Below, one piece after another: positions 24,946 to 34,010 of a stretch of DNA of 64,000 nucleotides. A program made the translations under genes and the position numbers. Below the pieces are notes generated by a model. The model was not told the DNA's origin. It saw nothing but the letters and a program-made list of their open reading frames with translations, and did not search any database. This DNA is from Flavobacteriaceae bacterium. Its GTDB lineage: Bacteria; Bacteroidota; Bacteroidia; Flavobacteriales; Flavobacteriaceae. Each line of letters opens with the position of its first letter. Within the stretch, counting starts at the first letter, position 1. Where the stretch lies: the NCBI GenBank assembly GCA_025800395.1, contig JAOXRU010000503.1, positions 1 through 64,000 of the forward strand, read 5' to 3'.

Positions 24946-26736
24946 GTGAAGAAGGGAATACTATACTTTTTGGCGATTGGGCTAGTGTGCTTAGGGGCCT
25001 GTAATGATGAGGTGATTTTAGAAGATACAGATATCAACAAAGATGTCGATCTCAATTCACCCAAGGAAAATCATGATGTGCTTGTAGGGGCAATGGAGGT
25101 AAAATCGTTTAATGCAGTGAATTTGCCAATCAATTATTTGGGACAATTTACACACGAAATTTACGGCACTACCCAAGCTAGTATTACTGCTCAAGTATTG
25201 TTGTCTAATGAAGATCCTAGTTTTGGTTTGTTTTCTCAAGGCGAAGAGGATAGAGGGGTGAAAGATAACGATTCTACAGCCAAAACCATACCAGAAGAAG
25301 AAACAGTAACTGCCGTCTATCTTTACATTCCTTTTTATAAGAATTCCTTGGGTGATGCAGACAATGATGGTGTGATTGACGAATTGGATGATGAACCCAA
25401 CAACGGGAGCAATGATTCGGATAATGACGGTATCCCCAACAATATTGAAAAATCCCAAGGTACGGATCCGTTAAGTGACGATACCGATAATGATGGTGAA
25501 AAAGATGGAGATGATGAGGATACGGTTACCAATAATTTTCCAAGATTTCATGAGCTGGATAGTATTTATGGAGATCAAGAATCTAGCTTGGAGATTAGTG
25601 TGCATAAGATGAATTATTACCTGAGAGATTTCGACCCGAGTGCAGAGGAGAATATGGGGCAATTGCAGGAATATGGAAGTGATTTTGATTTTGGCCCTTT
25701 TCAGGACGTGAAATTGGGAGAGTATACCATAACGATTAGCAACCAAGATATTGTGAAATTCAAAGAGGACGATCCAGAAACAGAAGATAAGGACGAGTCC
25801 AAAACCTTGGATTGGCGTTTGGAGCCTGGAATTCGAATTCCTCTAGATGTTTCTTTTTTTCAGGAAAACTTGCTAGATAAAGAAGGGGCGGGAGAATTGT
25901 TCAACAACAATACCTTTAAGGACTTCTTTAGAGGAATTACCGTCAGCGCCAACGTAGTTGGACAGCCACTCATGCCAGCGCTTAATTTTAGTGGAGCAAA
26001 TATTTCTATAGAATATACCTATAAGAAAAACGATACCAAAAACACTACAGACACTAGTGACGACGAGATAGTGGAAGAAAAAAGTTCGTTTTTATTGAAT
26101 TTTAACGGCAAACGCGTAAACAGTTTGCAAAAGACGCCAGTGGTATTGCCAGCAAATGACAATATGTATCTCAATGGTGGTTTGGGGCATCTTGCTACTG
26201 TGGAATTGGACTTGAGTACGGAGACGCCTATTTATGAAAAGATCAAAAACAAGGCGGTGCTGCTCAATGAAGCAAATTTGATATTCCATATAGATACCGA
26301 TCAGATGAGTATGGTGAAAAGTGGCGAGCCTTTTCGTTTGTATCTATACGAATTGGAAGACAATAAGCCAGCCTATGTGCCATCTCAGGATGTAAAAGAC
26401 GACAACAACAGATTTAAAAGCTTCCCGGTTTATGATGGTCGTATTCAAAAAGACGATAATGGTAAAGGAACAAAATATAGAGTTCGTCTCACATCTTTGA
26501 TAAACGAAACTTTGATTGACACAGATGAAACCAAGCTAAAATTTGGTTTGGCTATTACATCCAATATCAATGTGGTAAACTATGTAAATGCCAAATTATC
26601 AGACGATACAACTGCGCGTATTCCGCTTATGTCCGTTATCAATCCATTGGGAACTGTATTGTATGGCACAGAGGTGCCAAGCGGAAAAGAGAACAAAAAA
26701 CTTCAATTAGAGCTTATTTATACGGAAGTAAAGTAA
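24946..26736 (+). CDS. DUF4270 lipoprotein with acidic calcium-binding repeats
   Basis: A 596-residue protein with a GTG start. The signal peptide ends in the lipobox CLGAC. The overall order (early VGAMEVKSFNAVNLPINYLGQF and a C-terminal VRLTSLINETL plus PLGTVLYGTEVPSG) is that of DUF4270, a Bacteroidota family of surface lipoproteins. Residues about 140-190 hold thrombospondin-type-3-like calcium loops (DADNDGVIDELDDEP, DNDGIPNNIE, DTDNDGEKDGDDED). These make the region very acidic. It lies between the truncated GT5 gene and glmS. Its role is unknown. Confidence 0.88.
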   Translation: MKKGILYFLAIGLVCLGACNDEVILEDTDINKDVDLNSPKENHDVLVGAMEVKSFNAVNLPINYLGQFTHEIYGTTQASITAQVLLSNEDPSFGLFSQGEEDRGVKDNDSTAKTIPEEETVTAVYLYIPFYKNSLGDADNDGVIDELDDEPNNGSNDSDNDGIPNNIEKSQGTDPLSDDTDNDGEKDGDDEDTVTNNFPRFHELDSIYGDQESSLEISVHKMNYYLRDFDPSAEENMGQLQEYGSDFDFGPFQDVKLGEYTITISNQDIVKFKEDDPETEDKDESKTLDWRLEPGIRIPLDVSFFQENLLDKEGAGELFNNNTFKDFFRGITVSANVVGQPLMPALNFSGANISIEYTYKKNDTKNTTDTSDDEIVEEKSSFLLNFNGKRVNSLQKTPVVLPANDNMYLNGGLGHLATVELDLSTETPIYEKIKNKAVLLNEANLIFHIDTDQMSMVKSGEPFRLYLYELEDNKPAYVPSQDVKDDNNRFKSFPVYDGRIQKDDNGKGTKYRVRLTSLINETLIDTDETKLKFGLAITSNINVVNYVNAKLSDDTTARIPLMSVINPLGTVLYGTEVPSGKENKKLQLELIYTEVK

Positions 26737-26869
26737 GTGTCCTCTTACAGGGGCGTCATTGGTAGATTTTTATTAGCTTTACAACAGTAATATAATAAGT
26801 TGTTTTTTATATCGTTTATTTTTGATAGATATAAAAAAGCAATTATTAACTGAATTAATTATATTCAAT

Positions 26870-28717
26870 ATGTGTGGTATTGTAGGTTATATTGGCCATC
26901 GAGAGGCTTATCCTGTTTTAATTAAAGGTTTGCAGCGTCTAGAGTATCGAGGATACGATAGTGCTGGAATAGCATTGTACGATGGTTCTGAGATTAACTT
27001 ATCCAAAACAAAAGGTAAGGTAGCGGATCTCAAAAGCAAGGCAGAAGGAGAAATCTCTGTGCAAGGGTCTTTGGGAATAGGACATACACGTTGGGCAACA
27101 CATGGTGTGCCGAATGATGTGAATTCGCATCCACATTATTCCAATTCTGGGGATTTGGTGATTATTCACAATGGAATCATAGAAAACTATGAGTCCTTAA
27201 AGAAAGCTTTGATAAAAAGAGGCTATACTTTTCATTCGGATACCGATACGGAGGTATTGGTAAACCTTATAGAGGAAGTTCAAAAAACAGAAAATGTAAA
27301 ACTTGGTAAGGCGGTGCAAATTGCCTTAAATCAGGTAGTAGGTGCATACGCCATAGTGGTGTTTAACAAAAAGAAACCAGATGAATTGGTGGTAGCCAAA
27401 TTGGGTAGTCCGCTGGCCATTGGTATTGGAGAAGAAGAATTTTTTATAGCATCTGATGCCTCTCCTTTTATAGAGTTTACTAGTAATGCTATCTATTTGG
27501 ATGATGAAGAAATGGCTATTGTTCGATTGGGCAAAGAAGTAAAGCTCCGCAAGATTAAGGACGACGCTATAATTTATCCCAAGGTGCAAGAATTGCAAAT
27601 GAATATCGAAGAAATCGAAAAAGGAGGCTATGATCACTTTATGTTAAAGGAGATTTATGAGCAACCAAAAGCGATAAAAGACACCTATAGAGGAAGATTT
27701 TTGGCCAACGAAGGCATTATCAAAATGGCTGGTATGGACGATTATTTGGAGAAGTTTACCCAAGCAGAACGAATTATAGTTGTGGCTTGTGGTACTTCTT
27801 GGCATGCTGGCTTGGTAGGAGAATATATCTTTGAAGATTTGGCGCGTGTGCCTGTAGAGGTGGAGTACGCATCCGAATTTCGTTATAGGAATCCCATTAT
27901 CAATGAAAAAGATGTGGTGATTGCTATTTCTCAATCTGGAGAGACAGCCGATACTTTGGCGGCCATCAAATTGGCTAAAGAAAAAGGCGCTTTTGTATTT
28001 GGAATATGTAATGTGGTAGGATCTTCAATTGCTAGAGCAACACACGCAGGGGCCTACACCCATGCTGGACCAGAAATTGGTGTGGCTTCTACCAAGGCAT
28101 TTACAACACAAATTACGGTTTTGGCTTTATTGGCACTAAAAATTGGTGAGAGCAAAGGCAATATTTCCAAAGTAGAATTGCACCAGTATTTGAGCGAATT
28201 GGAAGCCATACCTACTAAGGTGGAGAAAGCACTAGAAGCCAACGAGCATGTAAAGTATATTGCAGGAGAATACAAAGATGCGAGCAACTGTTTGTATCTC
28301 GGAAGAGGATTCAATTTTCCAGTAGCACTAGAAGGCGCTTTGAAGCTAAAAGAAATTAGTTATATCCATGCAGAAGGGTATCCTGCTGCAGAAATGAAAC
28401 ACGGACCTATAGCCCTTATAGATGAGCAAATGCCTGTAGTGGTCATTGCCACTCGCAAGGGACATTATGAAAAGGTAGTAAGTAATATCCAAGAGATTAA
28501 ATCTCGTAAAGGAAAAATCATAGCTGTAGTGATGGAAGGCGATAAACAGGTGAAGGATATAGCCGATCATGTTTTGGAAATTCCCGAAACAGTAGAATGT
28601 TTGACGCCATTGCTTACCACCATTCCCTTACAATTGCTTTCTTATCATATAGCGGTGATGCGCGATTGTAATGTGGATCAGCCAAGAAATCTGGCTAAAT
28701 CCGTTACCGTAGAGTAA
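26870..28717 (+). CDS. glmS: Glutamine--fructose-6-phosphate aminotransferase (isomerizing)
   Basis: 615 residues. It makes glucosamine-6-phosphate for peptidoglycan and lipopolysaccharide. The track start gives 16 extra residues; the mature enzyme must start MCGIVGYIG because Cys2 is the N-terminal nucleophile. The glutaminase domain (GHTRWATHG, HNGIIENY) is followed by two SIS domains (ACGTSWHAG, SQSGETADT, GPEIGVASTKAFTTQ) and the conserved C-terminus CNVDQPRNLAKSVTVE. Everything is intact. The 5' leader of about 130 bases shows no glmS-ribozyme-like feature that I can identify. A strong terminator follows at 28785. Confidence 0.98.
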   Translation: MCGIVGYIGHREAYPVLIKGLQRLEYRGYDSAGIALYDGSEINLSKTKGKVADLKSKAEGEISVQGSLGIGHTRWATHGVPNDVNSHPHYSNSGDLVIIHNGIIENYESLKKALIKRGYTFHSDTDTEVLVNLIEEVQKTENVKLGKAVQIALNQVVGAYAIVVFNKKKPDELVVAKLGSPLAIGIGEEEFFIASDASPFIEFTSNAIYLDDEEMAIVRLGKEVKLRKIKDDAIIYPKVQELQMNIEEIEKGGYDHFMLKEIYEQPKAIKDTYRGRFLANEGIIKMAGMDDYLEKFTQAERIIVVACGTSWHAGLVGEYIFEDLARVPVEVEYASEFRYRNPIINEKDVVIAISQSGETADTLAAIKLAKEKGAFVFGICNVVGSSIARATHAGAYTHAGPEIGVASTKAFTTQITVLALLALKIGESKGNISKVELHQYLSELEAIPTKVEKALEANEHVKYIAGEYKDASNCLYLGRGFNFPVALEGALKLKEISYIHAEGYPAAEMKHGPIALIDEQMPVVVIATRKGHYEKVVSNIQEIKSRKGKIIAVVMEGDKQVKDIADHVLEIPETVECLTPLLTTIPLQLLSYHIAVMRDCNVDQPRNLAKSVTVE

Positions 28718-28784
28718 ACTACTTGTCAAAATATATTCTTTTGATAGACCAAAGGGGTGTCAATTTATCCTTATATAATTAAAG

Positions 28785-28822
28785 CCAAATTCTTTCTGCA
28801 AAGAGAGGATTTGGTTTTTTTT
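28785..28822 (+). terminator. Rho-independent terminator of glmS
   Basis: A 13-bp stem CCAAATTCTTTCT/AGAGAGGATTTGG with two G-T wobble pairs and a GCAA loop, followed by eight T. It lies about 68 bases behind the glmS stop. Confidence 0.92.
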
Positions 28823-28956
28823 ATTGTGATAATCGCAAAATTTCGCCAACATTTCTTACGAATTGCCATTATAGGCACATTCTTTTTTTGTTTTTTCTAG
28901 GTGCGATTTAAAAATAATATTATATTGTTCGAACTAATGAATTAATTTAAATTAAA

Positions 28957-31722
28957 ATGAGAACAGTTTTATTACTATTTTTTGTTTTGCTTACGTCCGT
29001 AGGATATTCGCAAACAGTAGTAAAGGGAAAAGTTGTAGATGAAGAGAATGTACCTGTGCCTGGTGCTAATATTGTTGTGGAAGGCACTAAATCTGGTACT
29101 AATTCTGATTTCGATGGAAATTTTGTGCTCAACACTACAAAAACACCTCCTTTTACCTTAGTGGTGTCCAGTTTGGGGTATACTTCAAAGAAAGTGCAAG
29201 TTGCTAGAAACAATCAAAACCTCAACATAGTTTTGGCTTCAGAGCAAACTTTATTGGATGAGATCGTGGTTTCGGCCTCTCGAACTCCAGAGCGTATATT
29301 CGAATCGCCGGTTACAGTGGAGCGTTTTGGTATAGAGAAGATCAAAAACACAGCATCGGCCGATTTTTATGATGGCTTAGAAAATTTAAAAGGTGTAGAT
29401 ATCAATACCAATAGCCTTACTTTTAAAGCCATCAATACCCGTGGATTTGCTACATTTGCCAATACCCGTTTCATGCAATTGGTAGACGGTATGGATAACT
29501 CCACACCAGCACTTAACTTCCCAATGGGTAACCTTTTGGGTATGGTAGAAACCGATGTTTTGAGTGTGGAATTGTTGCCAGGAGCCGCTTCTGCACTTTA
29601 TGGTGCAAATGCATTTAACGGTATCTTGTTTATGCGTTCCAAAAATCCATTCGATTACGAAGGAGTAAGTGGTTATATCAAGCAAGGAATCACCTCTCAA
29701 GAAGCAGCAGGAGACAACAATTATACCGATCTCGGAGTGCGTTTGGCAAAGAAATTTACCAAGCACTTTGCTATGAAGGCCAATTTTGGTTACCTGAAAG
29801 GAACCGATTGGATAGCAGACAATCGTGCAGACAAATTGGTTAGAGGATTTACCAGACAAGATCCAGATTATGACGGAATCAATGTCTATGGGGATGAGGT
29901 TTCTACCAACATACGAGCAGCCTCTGGTGGTTTGGGAATCGTGCCAGATGTCAATGTATCTCGTACCGGATATGCAGAACGCGAACTTACAGATTATACT
30001 GCAGAGAGTATGAAAGCCGATATGGGAATCTACTTGCGTCCATGGGCCGACGATTTTGAAATATCTTACCAAGGGAAATACGGAAAAGGAACTACGATTT
30101 ATCAGGGAGCCAACCGTTATTCCATCAAGAATTTCTTCCAGCATCAACAGAAAATTGAGTTGAGAAACGACAATTTCTTTGTTCGTGCTTATATGACCGA
30201 AGATAAGGCCAAGGATTCCTATGATATGGTATTTACAGGTATCAATATCAACCGCTTTTGGAAGCCAGATAAACAATGGTTTGAAGAATATGTACAAACC
30301 TTTATCGGTGCAAGTATTAGTGGTTTGGGAGAAGCAGATGCTCATGCAGCAGCACGTGCAGCAGCGGATACTGGCCGTTTGATACCGGGAACCCCCGAAT
30401 TCCAAACAGCCATTGACCAAGTAACTTCAGATGCCGATTTTTCTAAAGGATCACAGTTTAAAGACAATTCCAAATTTTTCCATGTAGATGCGAACTATAA
30501 TTTATCGCATCTATGGAATGTAGTTGAAATTCAGGTAGGAGGGTCCTATAGAAAATACAGGTTGAATTCTTTTGGAACCATTTATACCGATACGGATTCT
30601 CCCATAGAATACAGCGAAGTTGGTGTGTATACTCAATTGCAAAAGAAATTAGAGTTTTCTGACGAAATGTCGTTAAAATTAACGGGTTCTTTACGTTATG
30701 ACAAATCCGAATTGTTTGACGGATTCTTTTCACCAAGACTTTCTGCAGGTTTGAGTATCAACAGAGACCACAATATACGAGCATCTGTGCAAACCGGATT
30801 TAGAAACCCAACTACCCAAGATTTATATATAGGCTTAGATGTAGGACGTGCAATATTAGTGGGGGCTGCAAGAAACAACCCAGAAAGAGATGTGCGTACT
30901 CTTGAGATTAGCGACGCTGGGGTAGCTGCTTTTGGCTTGCCAAAAACTATTCAAAAAGATGGTACAGGAGCGTATAACAACTCCTTTTTAGCAAGTTCGG
31001 TAAGGAAATTCTTAGCTACTGGTAATGAAGCAGATTTACAAGTTGCAAATTCTGAATTTGTAAAGCCAGAGCAAGTAACTTCTTTTGAGGTAGGATATAG
31101 AGGACGTGTAGAAGGGGTAACTATAGATTTAAGTGGTTATTATAACCGTTATAAAGATTTCTTATCTAATGAAACCGTAACTTCACCTTTGTATGGAAAT
31201 GTTATAGATGGAAACACTTCTGCGCCAAGTGCACTAGCCATATCTGCTATTACTAATGAAGATTTTCAAGATTATCAAACTTATACAAACACAGATAATA
31301 TAATCTCTTCTTATGGGGCATCAATTGGTGTAAACACCAAAGTTTTGGGTGGATTTGATTTGTCTGCCAATTATACCTATGCGAAGTTGGATAAAGATGA
31401 TAACCCAGATTTTAGAACCAATTTCAATACGCCAGAGCACAAAGTGAAAGCTAGCTTTGGAAAAACGGAATTGTTTAAGAATTTTGGATTTAACGTATCT
31501 TGGAGATGGAGCGACACTTATTTGTGGGAAGCTTCTTTTGCAGATGGACAAATTCCAGCCTTCCATGTAATGGATGCGCAGATCAACTATAAGGTGCCTA
31601 GTCTCAAGTCACAATTTAAAGCAGGAGCAACTAACTTGTTGGGAGACGAGTACTTTACAGCAATTGGTACAGGATATATTGGATCTCAGTTCTATGTGTC
31701 TTGGGTAATTAATAATTTATAA
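28957..31722 (+). CDS. TonB-dependent receptor with carboxypeptidase-like domain
   Basis: A 921-residue outer-membrane receptor. The signal peptide (LLTSVGYSQ) leads into a CarboxypepD_reg-like domain at about 20-105 (GKVVDEENVPVPGANIVVEGTKSGTNSDFDGNF). The plug follows, with SASRTPERIFESPVTVERFGIEKIKNTASADFYDGLENLKGVD and PGAASALYGANAFNGILFMRSK. The barrel makes up the rest, ending in FYVSWVINNL; the last residue is not the usual aromatic. Loops carry Asp-rich repeats such as DPDYDGINVYGD. The next gene is a GDSL lipoprotein about 75 bases downstream, with a hairpin between them. Substrate unknown. Confidence 0.95.
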   Translation: MRTVLLLFFVLLTSVGYSQTVVKGKVVDEENVPVPGANIVVEGTKSGTNSDFDGNFVLNTTKTPPFTLVVSSLGYTSKKVQVARNNQNLNIVLASEQTLLDEIVVSASRTPERIFESPVTVERFGIEKIKNTASADFYDGLENLKGVDINTNSLTFKAINTRGFATFANTRFMQLVDGMDNSTPALNFPMGNLLGMVETDVLSVELLPGAASALYGANAFNGILFMRSKNPFDYEGVSGYIKQGITSQEAAGDNNYTDLGVRLAKKFTKHFAMKANFGYLKGTDWIADNRADKLVRGFTRQDPDYDGINVYGDEVSTNIRAASGGLGIVPDVNVSRTGYAERELTDYTAESMKADMGIYLRPWADDFEISYQGKYGKGTTIYQGANRYSIKNFFQHQQKIELRNDNFFVRAYMTEDKAKDSYDMVFTGININRFWKPDKQWFEEYVQTFIGASISGLGEADAHAAARAAADTGRLIPGTPEFQTAIDQVTSDADFSKGSQFKDNSKFFHVDANYNLSHLWNVVEIQVGGSYRKYRLNSFGTIYTDTDSPIEYSEVGVYTQLQKKLEFSDEMSLKLTGSLRYDKSELFDGFFSPRLSAGLSINRDHNIRASVQTGFRNPTTQDLYIGLDVGRAILVGAARNNPERDVRTLEISDAGVAAFGLPKTIQKDGTGAYNNSFLASSVRKFLATGNEADLQVANSEFVKPEQVTSFEVGYRGRVEGVTIDLSGYYNRYKDFLSNETVTSPLYGNVIDGNTSAPSALAISAITNEDFQDYQTYTNTDNIISSYGASIGVNTKVLGGFDLSANYTYAKLDKDDNPDFRTNFNTPEHKVKASFGKTELFKNFGFNVSWRWSDTYLWEASFADGQIPAFHVMDAQINYKVPSLKSQFKAGATNLLGDEYFTAIGTGYIGSQFYVSWVINNL

Positions 31723-31731
31723 TAAAGAAAA

Positions 31732-31759
31732 TTGGGCTGTAGAACAAAAGGCAGCCCAG
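31732..31759 (+). terminator. Intergenic hairpin between receptor and GDSL lipoprotein genes
   Basis: A 7-bp stem TGGGCTG/CAGCCCA with a 12-base loop is followed by TCTTTTAG, so the T-run is short. It may be a leaky terminator that lowers expression of the second gene, or a stabilising hairpin for the receptor mRNA. Confidence 0.55.
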
Positions 31760-31797
31760 TCTTTTAGTTAATAAAAGCGTATTAAAGATATTTATAC

Positions 31798-33399
31798 ATG
31801 AAAACAAAATTTTTATGGGCTGCAGCTTTAGCACTTTCGCTAGTAGCATGTGGCGACGATGATGAAGGGATGTCTGTTGCACCGCCAGTTGTGATTCAAT
31901 CTGGTAGTGCGGATTTCACCAAATATGTAGCTTTAGGGAACTCGCTCACTGCCGGGTTTACCGATGGAGCACTGTTTCAGGTAGCGCAAGTAAATTCATT
32001 TCCAAACATCATGGCCAAGACCATGAAAATGGCAAGTGGAGAACTAAATTTCACCCAGCCGATGACTGCCGACAATATTGGTGGTTTGTTATTGGGCGGT
32101 ACACAAATAGCCAATCCGCGTTTGTATTTTGATGGTTCTGGACCAGTAGAATTGACAGCGAATCCTACTACAGAGGTAACGCAAGCTCTTACAGGGCCTT
32201 TTAATAATATGGGAGTTCCCGGAGCCAAGGTTACCCATTTATTAGCACCAGGATACGGAAGTGTAGCAGGTATTTCTTCAGGTACGGCAAACCCTTATTT
32301 TGTGCGTTTTGCTTCTTCCCCTACCGCAACTGTGGTGGGAGATGCAGTAGCGCAAAACCCAACTTTCTTTAGTTTGTGGATTGGAAACAATGATGTACTT
32401 GGATACGCCTTAGCTGGAGGTGCAGGAAGTGCTACCATTACAGATTTGCCTACATTTACAGGAGCTTACAATGCTATTGTAGCACAACTAACAGGGGACG
32501 GTGCTAAAGGAGTGGTTGCGAACATTCCAGATGTAACTACTATAGCACATTTCACCACAGTACCTCACAATCCGTTAGATGCAACTATTGATCCTGATGA
32601 TCCAACGGTTAATGCGGAGTTTAGGGGACAGATTCCGACCCTTAATGCAGTGTATGGAGCACTTAAGCCTATATTTATTGGCTTGGGACATGAAGATCGC
32701 GTGATAGAATTTAAAGACGGCGAATCTAATCCAGTAGTCGTTTGGGATGAAGGATTAACCAATATCGGTCCGCAAATCCAAGCTGCTTTGAGTGCTTCTC
32801 CAGAATTTGCCGCATTTGTGCAAAATTTTGGGTTGTCACCTGCTTCCGTACCAATAGTAGCAAGCTATTTTGGTGCGGCTTACGGTCAGGCACGTCAAGC
32901 TACTGAAAAGGATTTGTTGGTGCTTCCAAGTAAGAATATAATTGGTAAGCCAGATGCCAGCCATGTTGCTACACTTATGGGTATGGGGCTTCCTCAGGCT
33001 CTTGCAGGTCAGTTTGCTGTGGTTGGTGTAACGCTACCAATGTATGATAATTGGGTGTTGGTTCCTACCGAGATTAAGGATATTCAAGACGCTACTAAAG
33101 CATTTAACACAGTTATCGAAGCTGCTGCGAAAGACAATGGCTTGGCCCTAGTAGATGCTAATAAACTTATGGAAGAACTTGCAGAAGGGGGTATTGAATT
33201 TGATAATTTTAAACTTACTTCTCAGTTTGTTCTTGGAGGCGCCTTTTCTTTGGATGGTGTGCATCTTACAGCTCGAGGAGCTGCTCTTGTAGCGAATAAA
33301 TTTATGGAGCAAATAGATGCCACTTATGGTTCAAATCTTATGGATGCTCCTGCCAAGGCTGGAGATTTCGGAACGAGTTATGCCCCAACCCTGAGGTAA
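31798..33399 (+). CDS. SGNH/GDSL hydrolase lipoprotein
   Basis: A 533-residue protein. The signal peptide ends in a lipobox (LSLVACGDDDEG); the acidic stretch after the Cys is the Bacteroidota surface-export type. Block I is VALGNSLTAG with the catalytic Ser, block III is WIGNNDVLGYA, and block V is SLDGVHLTARGA with the Asp-His pair, so the triad is complete. About 200 residues are inserted between blocks III and V compared with small GDSL enzymes. Because it follows a TonB receptor on the same strand, a surface esterase that works with the receptor is likely, but the substrate is not visible. Confidence 0.92.
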   Translation: MKTKFLWAAALALSLVACGDDDEGMSVAPPVVIQSGSADFTKYVALGNSLTAGFTDGALFQVAQVNSFPNIMAKTMKMASGELNFTQPMTADNIGGLLLGGTQIANPRLYFDGSGPVELTANPTTEVTQALTGPFNNMGVPGAKVTHLLAPGYGSVAGISSGTANPYFVRFASSPTATVVGDAVAQNPTFFSLWIGNNDVLGYALAGGAGSATITDLPTFTGAYNAIVAQLTGDGAKGVVANIPDVTTIAHFTTVPHNPLDATIDPDDPTVNAEFRGQIPTLNAVYGALKPIFIGLGHEDRVIEFKDGESNPVVVWDEGLTNIGPQIQAALSASPEFAAFVQNFGLSPASVPIVASYFGAAYGQARQATEKDLLVLPSKNIIGKPDASHVATLMGMGLPQALAGQFAVVGVTLPMYDNWVLVPTEIKDIQDATKAFNTVIEAAAKDNGLALVDANKLMEELAEGGIEFDNFKLTSQFVLGGAFSLDGVHLTARGAALVANKFMEQIDATYGSNLMDAPAKAGDFGTSYAPTLR

Positions 33400-33529
33400 T
33401 TGATTCATTGGTACATCAAAAGGAGGATACGAAGCATATAGGCTATTGGACCGAAGCTTGATTTAGGGTAAAACAAGCTATGGTTTTCCAGTTCCTAGAA
33501 GTCGTTTAAAATCCTTTTGAAAATATATG

Positions 33530-33560
33530 CTAGCTCGCCTTTGGCGGGCTAGTTTTTTTT
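33530..33560 (+). terminator. Rho-independent terminator behind the GDSL gene
   Basis: A 10-bp stem CTAGCTCGCC/GGCGGGCTAG (one T-G pair) with a TTT loop, followed by eight T. It is about 130 bases past the stop codon and closes the receptor-GDSL unit. Confidence 0.93.
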
Positions 33561-34010
33561 TGATAGTAGCGATACTAGTGGGGATTACACCGAGCAAAAT
33601 GTCTCTTTATAGTTCCAGCAATTTCCAAAGCTAAATGGTATAAGTTCCGATCGCAATCCTTTCATCTTCTCTTTATGCGTCCTATATGCTTTATGGCGTC
33701 GTTTCTACCACTGATCTACACTAAATAGGATGCTAATCGAAATTAGAAACGAAATCTTGACTATAAGCTGTAAATTCAAATATTATAGTCGTTGTTTTTT
33801 GGTTTCCAAATCGAATATTTTGGGGTTATCATGCTCTTGATATGGTTTTAAATGACCTTAGGTGAACCCCAATTTTAGAAGCGATCCTCCCTTGATAAAA
33901 ACAATCCAATAAATGCGATTTAGGACACTGGCGCCAGCCTTTTTAGTTTTTATTCTTTCTGTTTGGAAACCAAGACAAAGCATCATTTTTAAAGGCTAGA
34001 ACCAATAAAT
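33561..34010. other. Gene-free gap with a possible degraded helix-turn-helix sequence
   Basis: No ORF of gene length occurs in this 450-base stretch. On the minus strand between about 33950 and 33840 one frame reads SHLLDCFYQGRIASKIGVH, which has the look of a DNA-binding helix-turn-helix, and it runs into two stop codons soon after. It could be a relic of a regulator or transposase or chance. The promoter of the gene at 34011 should lie here, but I see no convincing -7 box. Confidence 0.3.

Noticed and set aside
26737-26869. Possible glmS ribozyme or leader control
   Set aside because: The leader is AT-rich, about 130 bases, and shows none of the conserved core of the ribozyme, which is in any case mostly found in Firmicutes.
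29386-30420. Minus-strand ORF of 344 residues
   Set aside because: The longest shadow in the window, but fully antisense to the TonB receptor and rich in Cys, Ile and His without any domain pattern.
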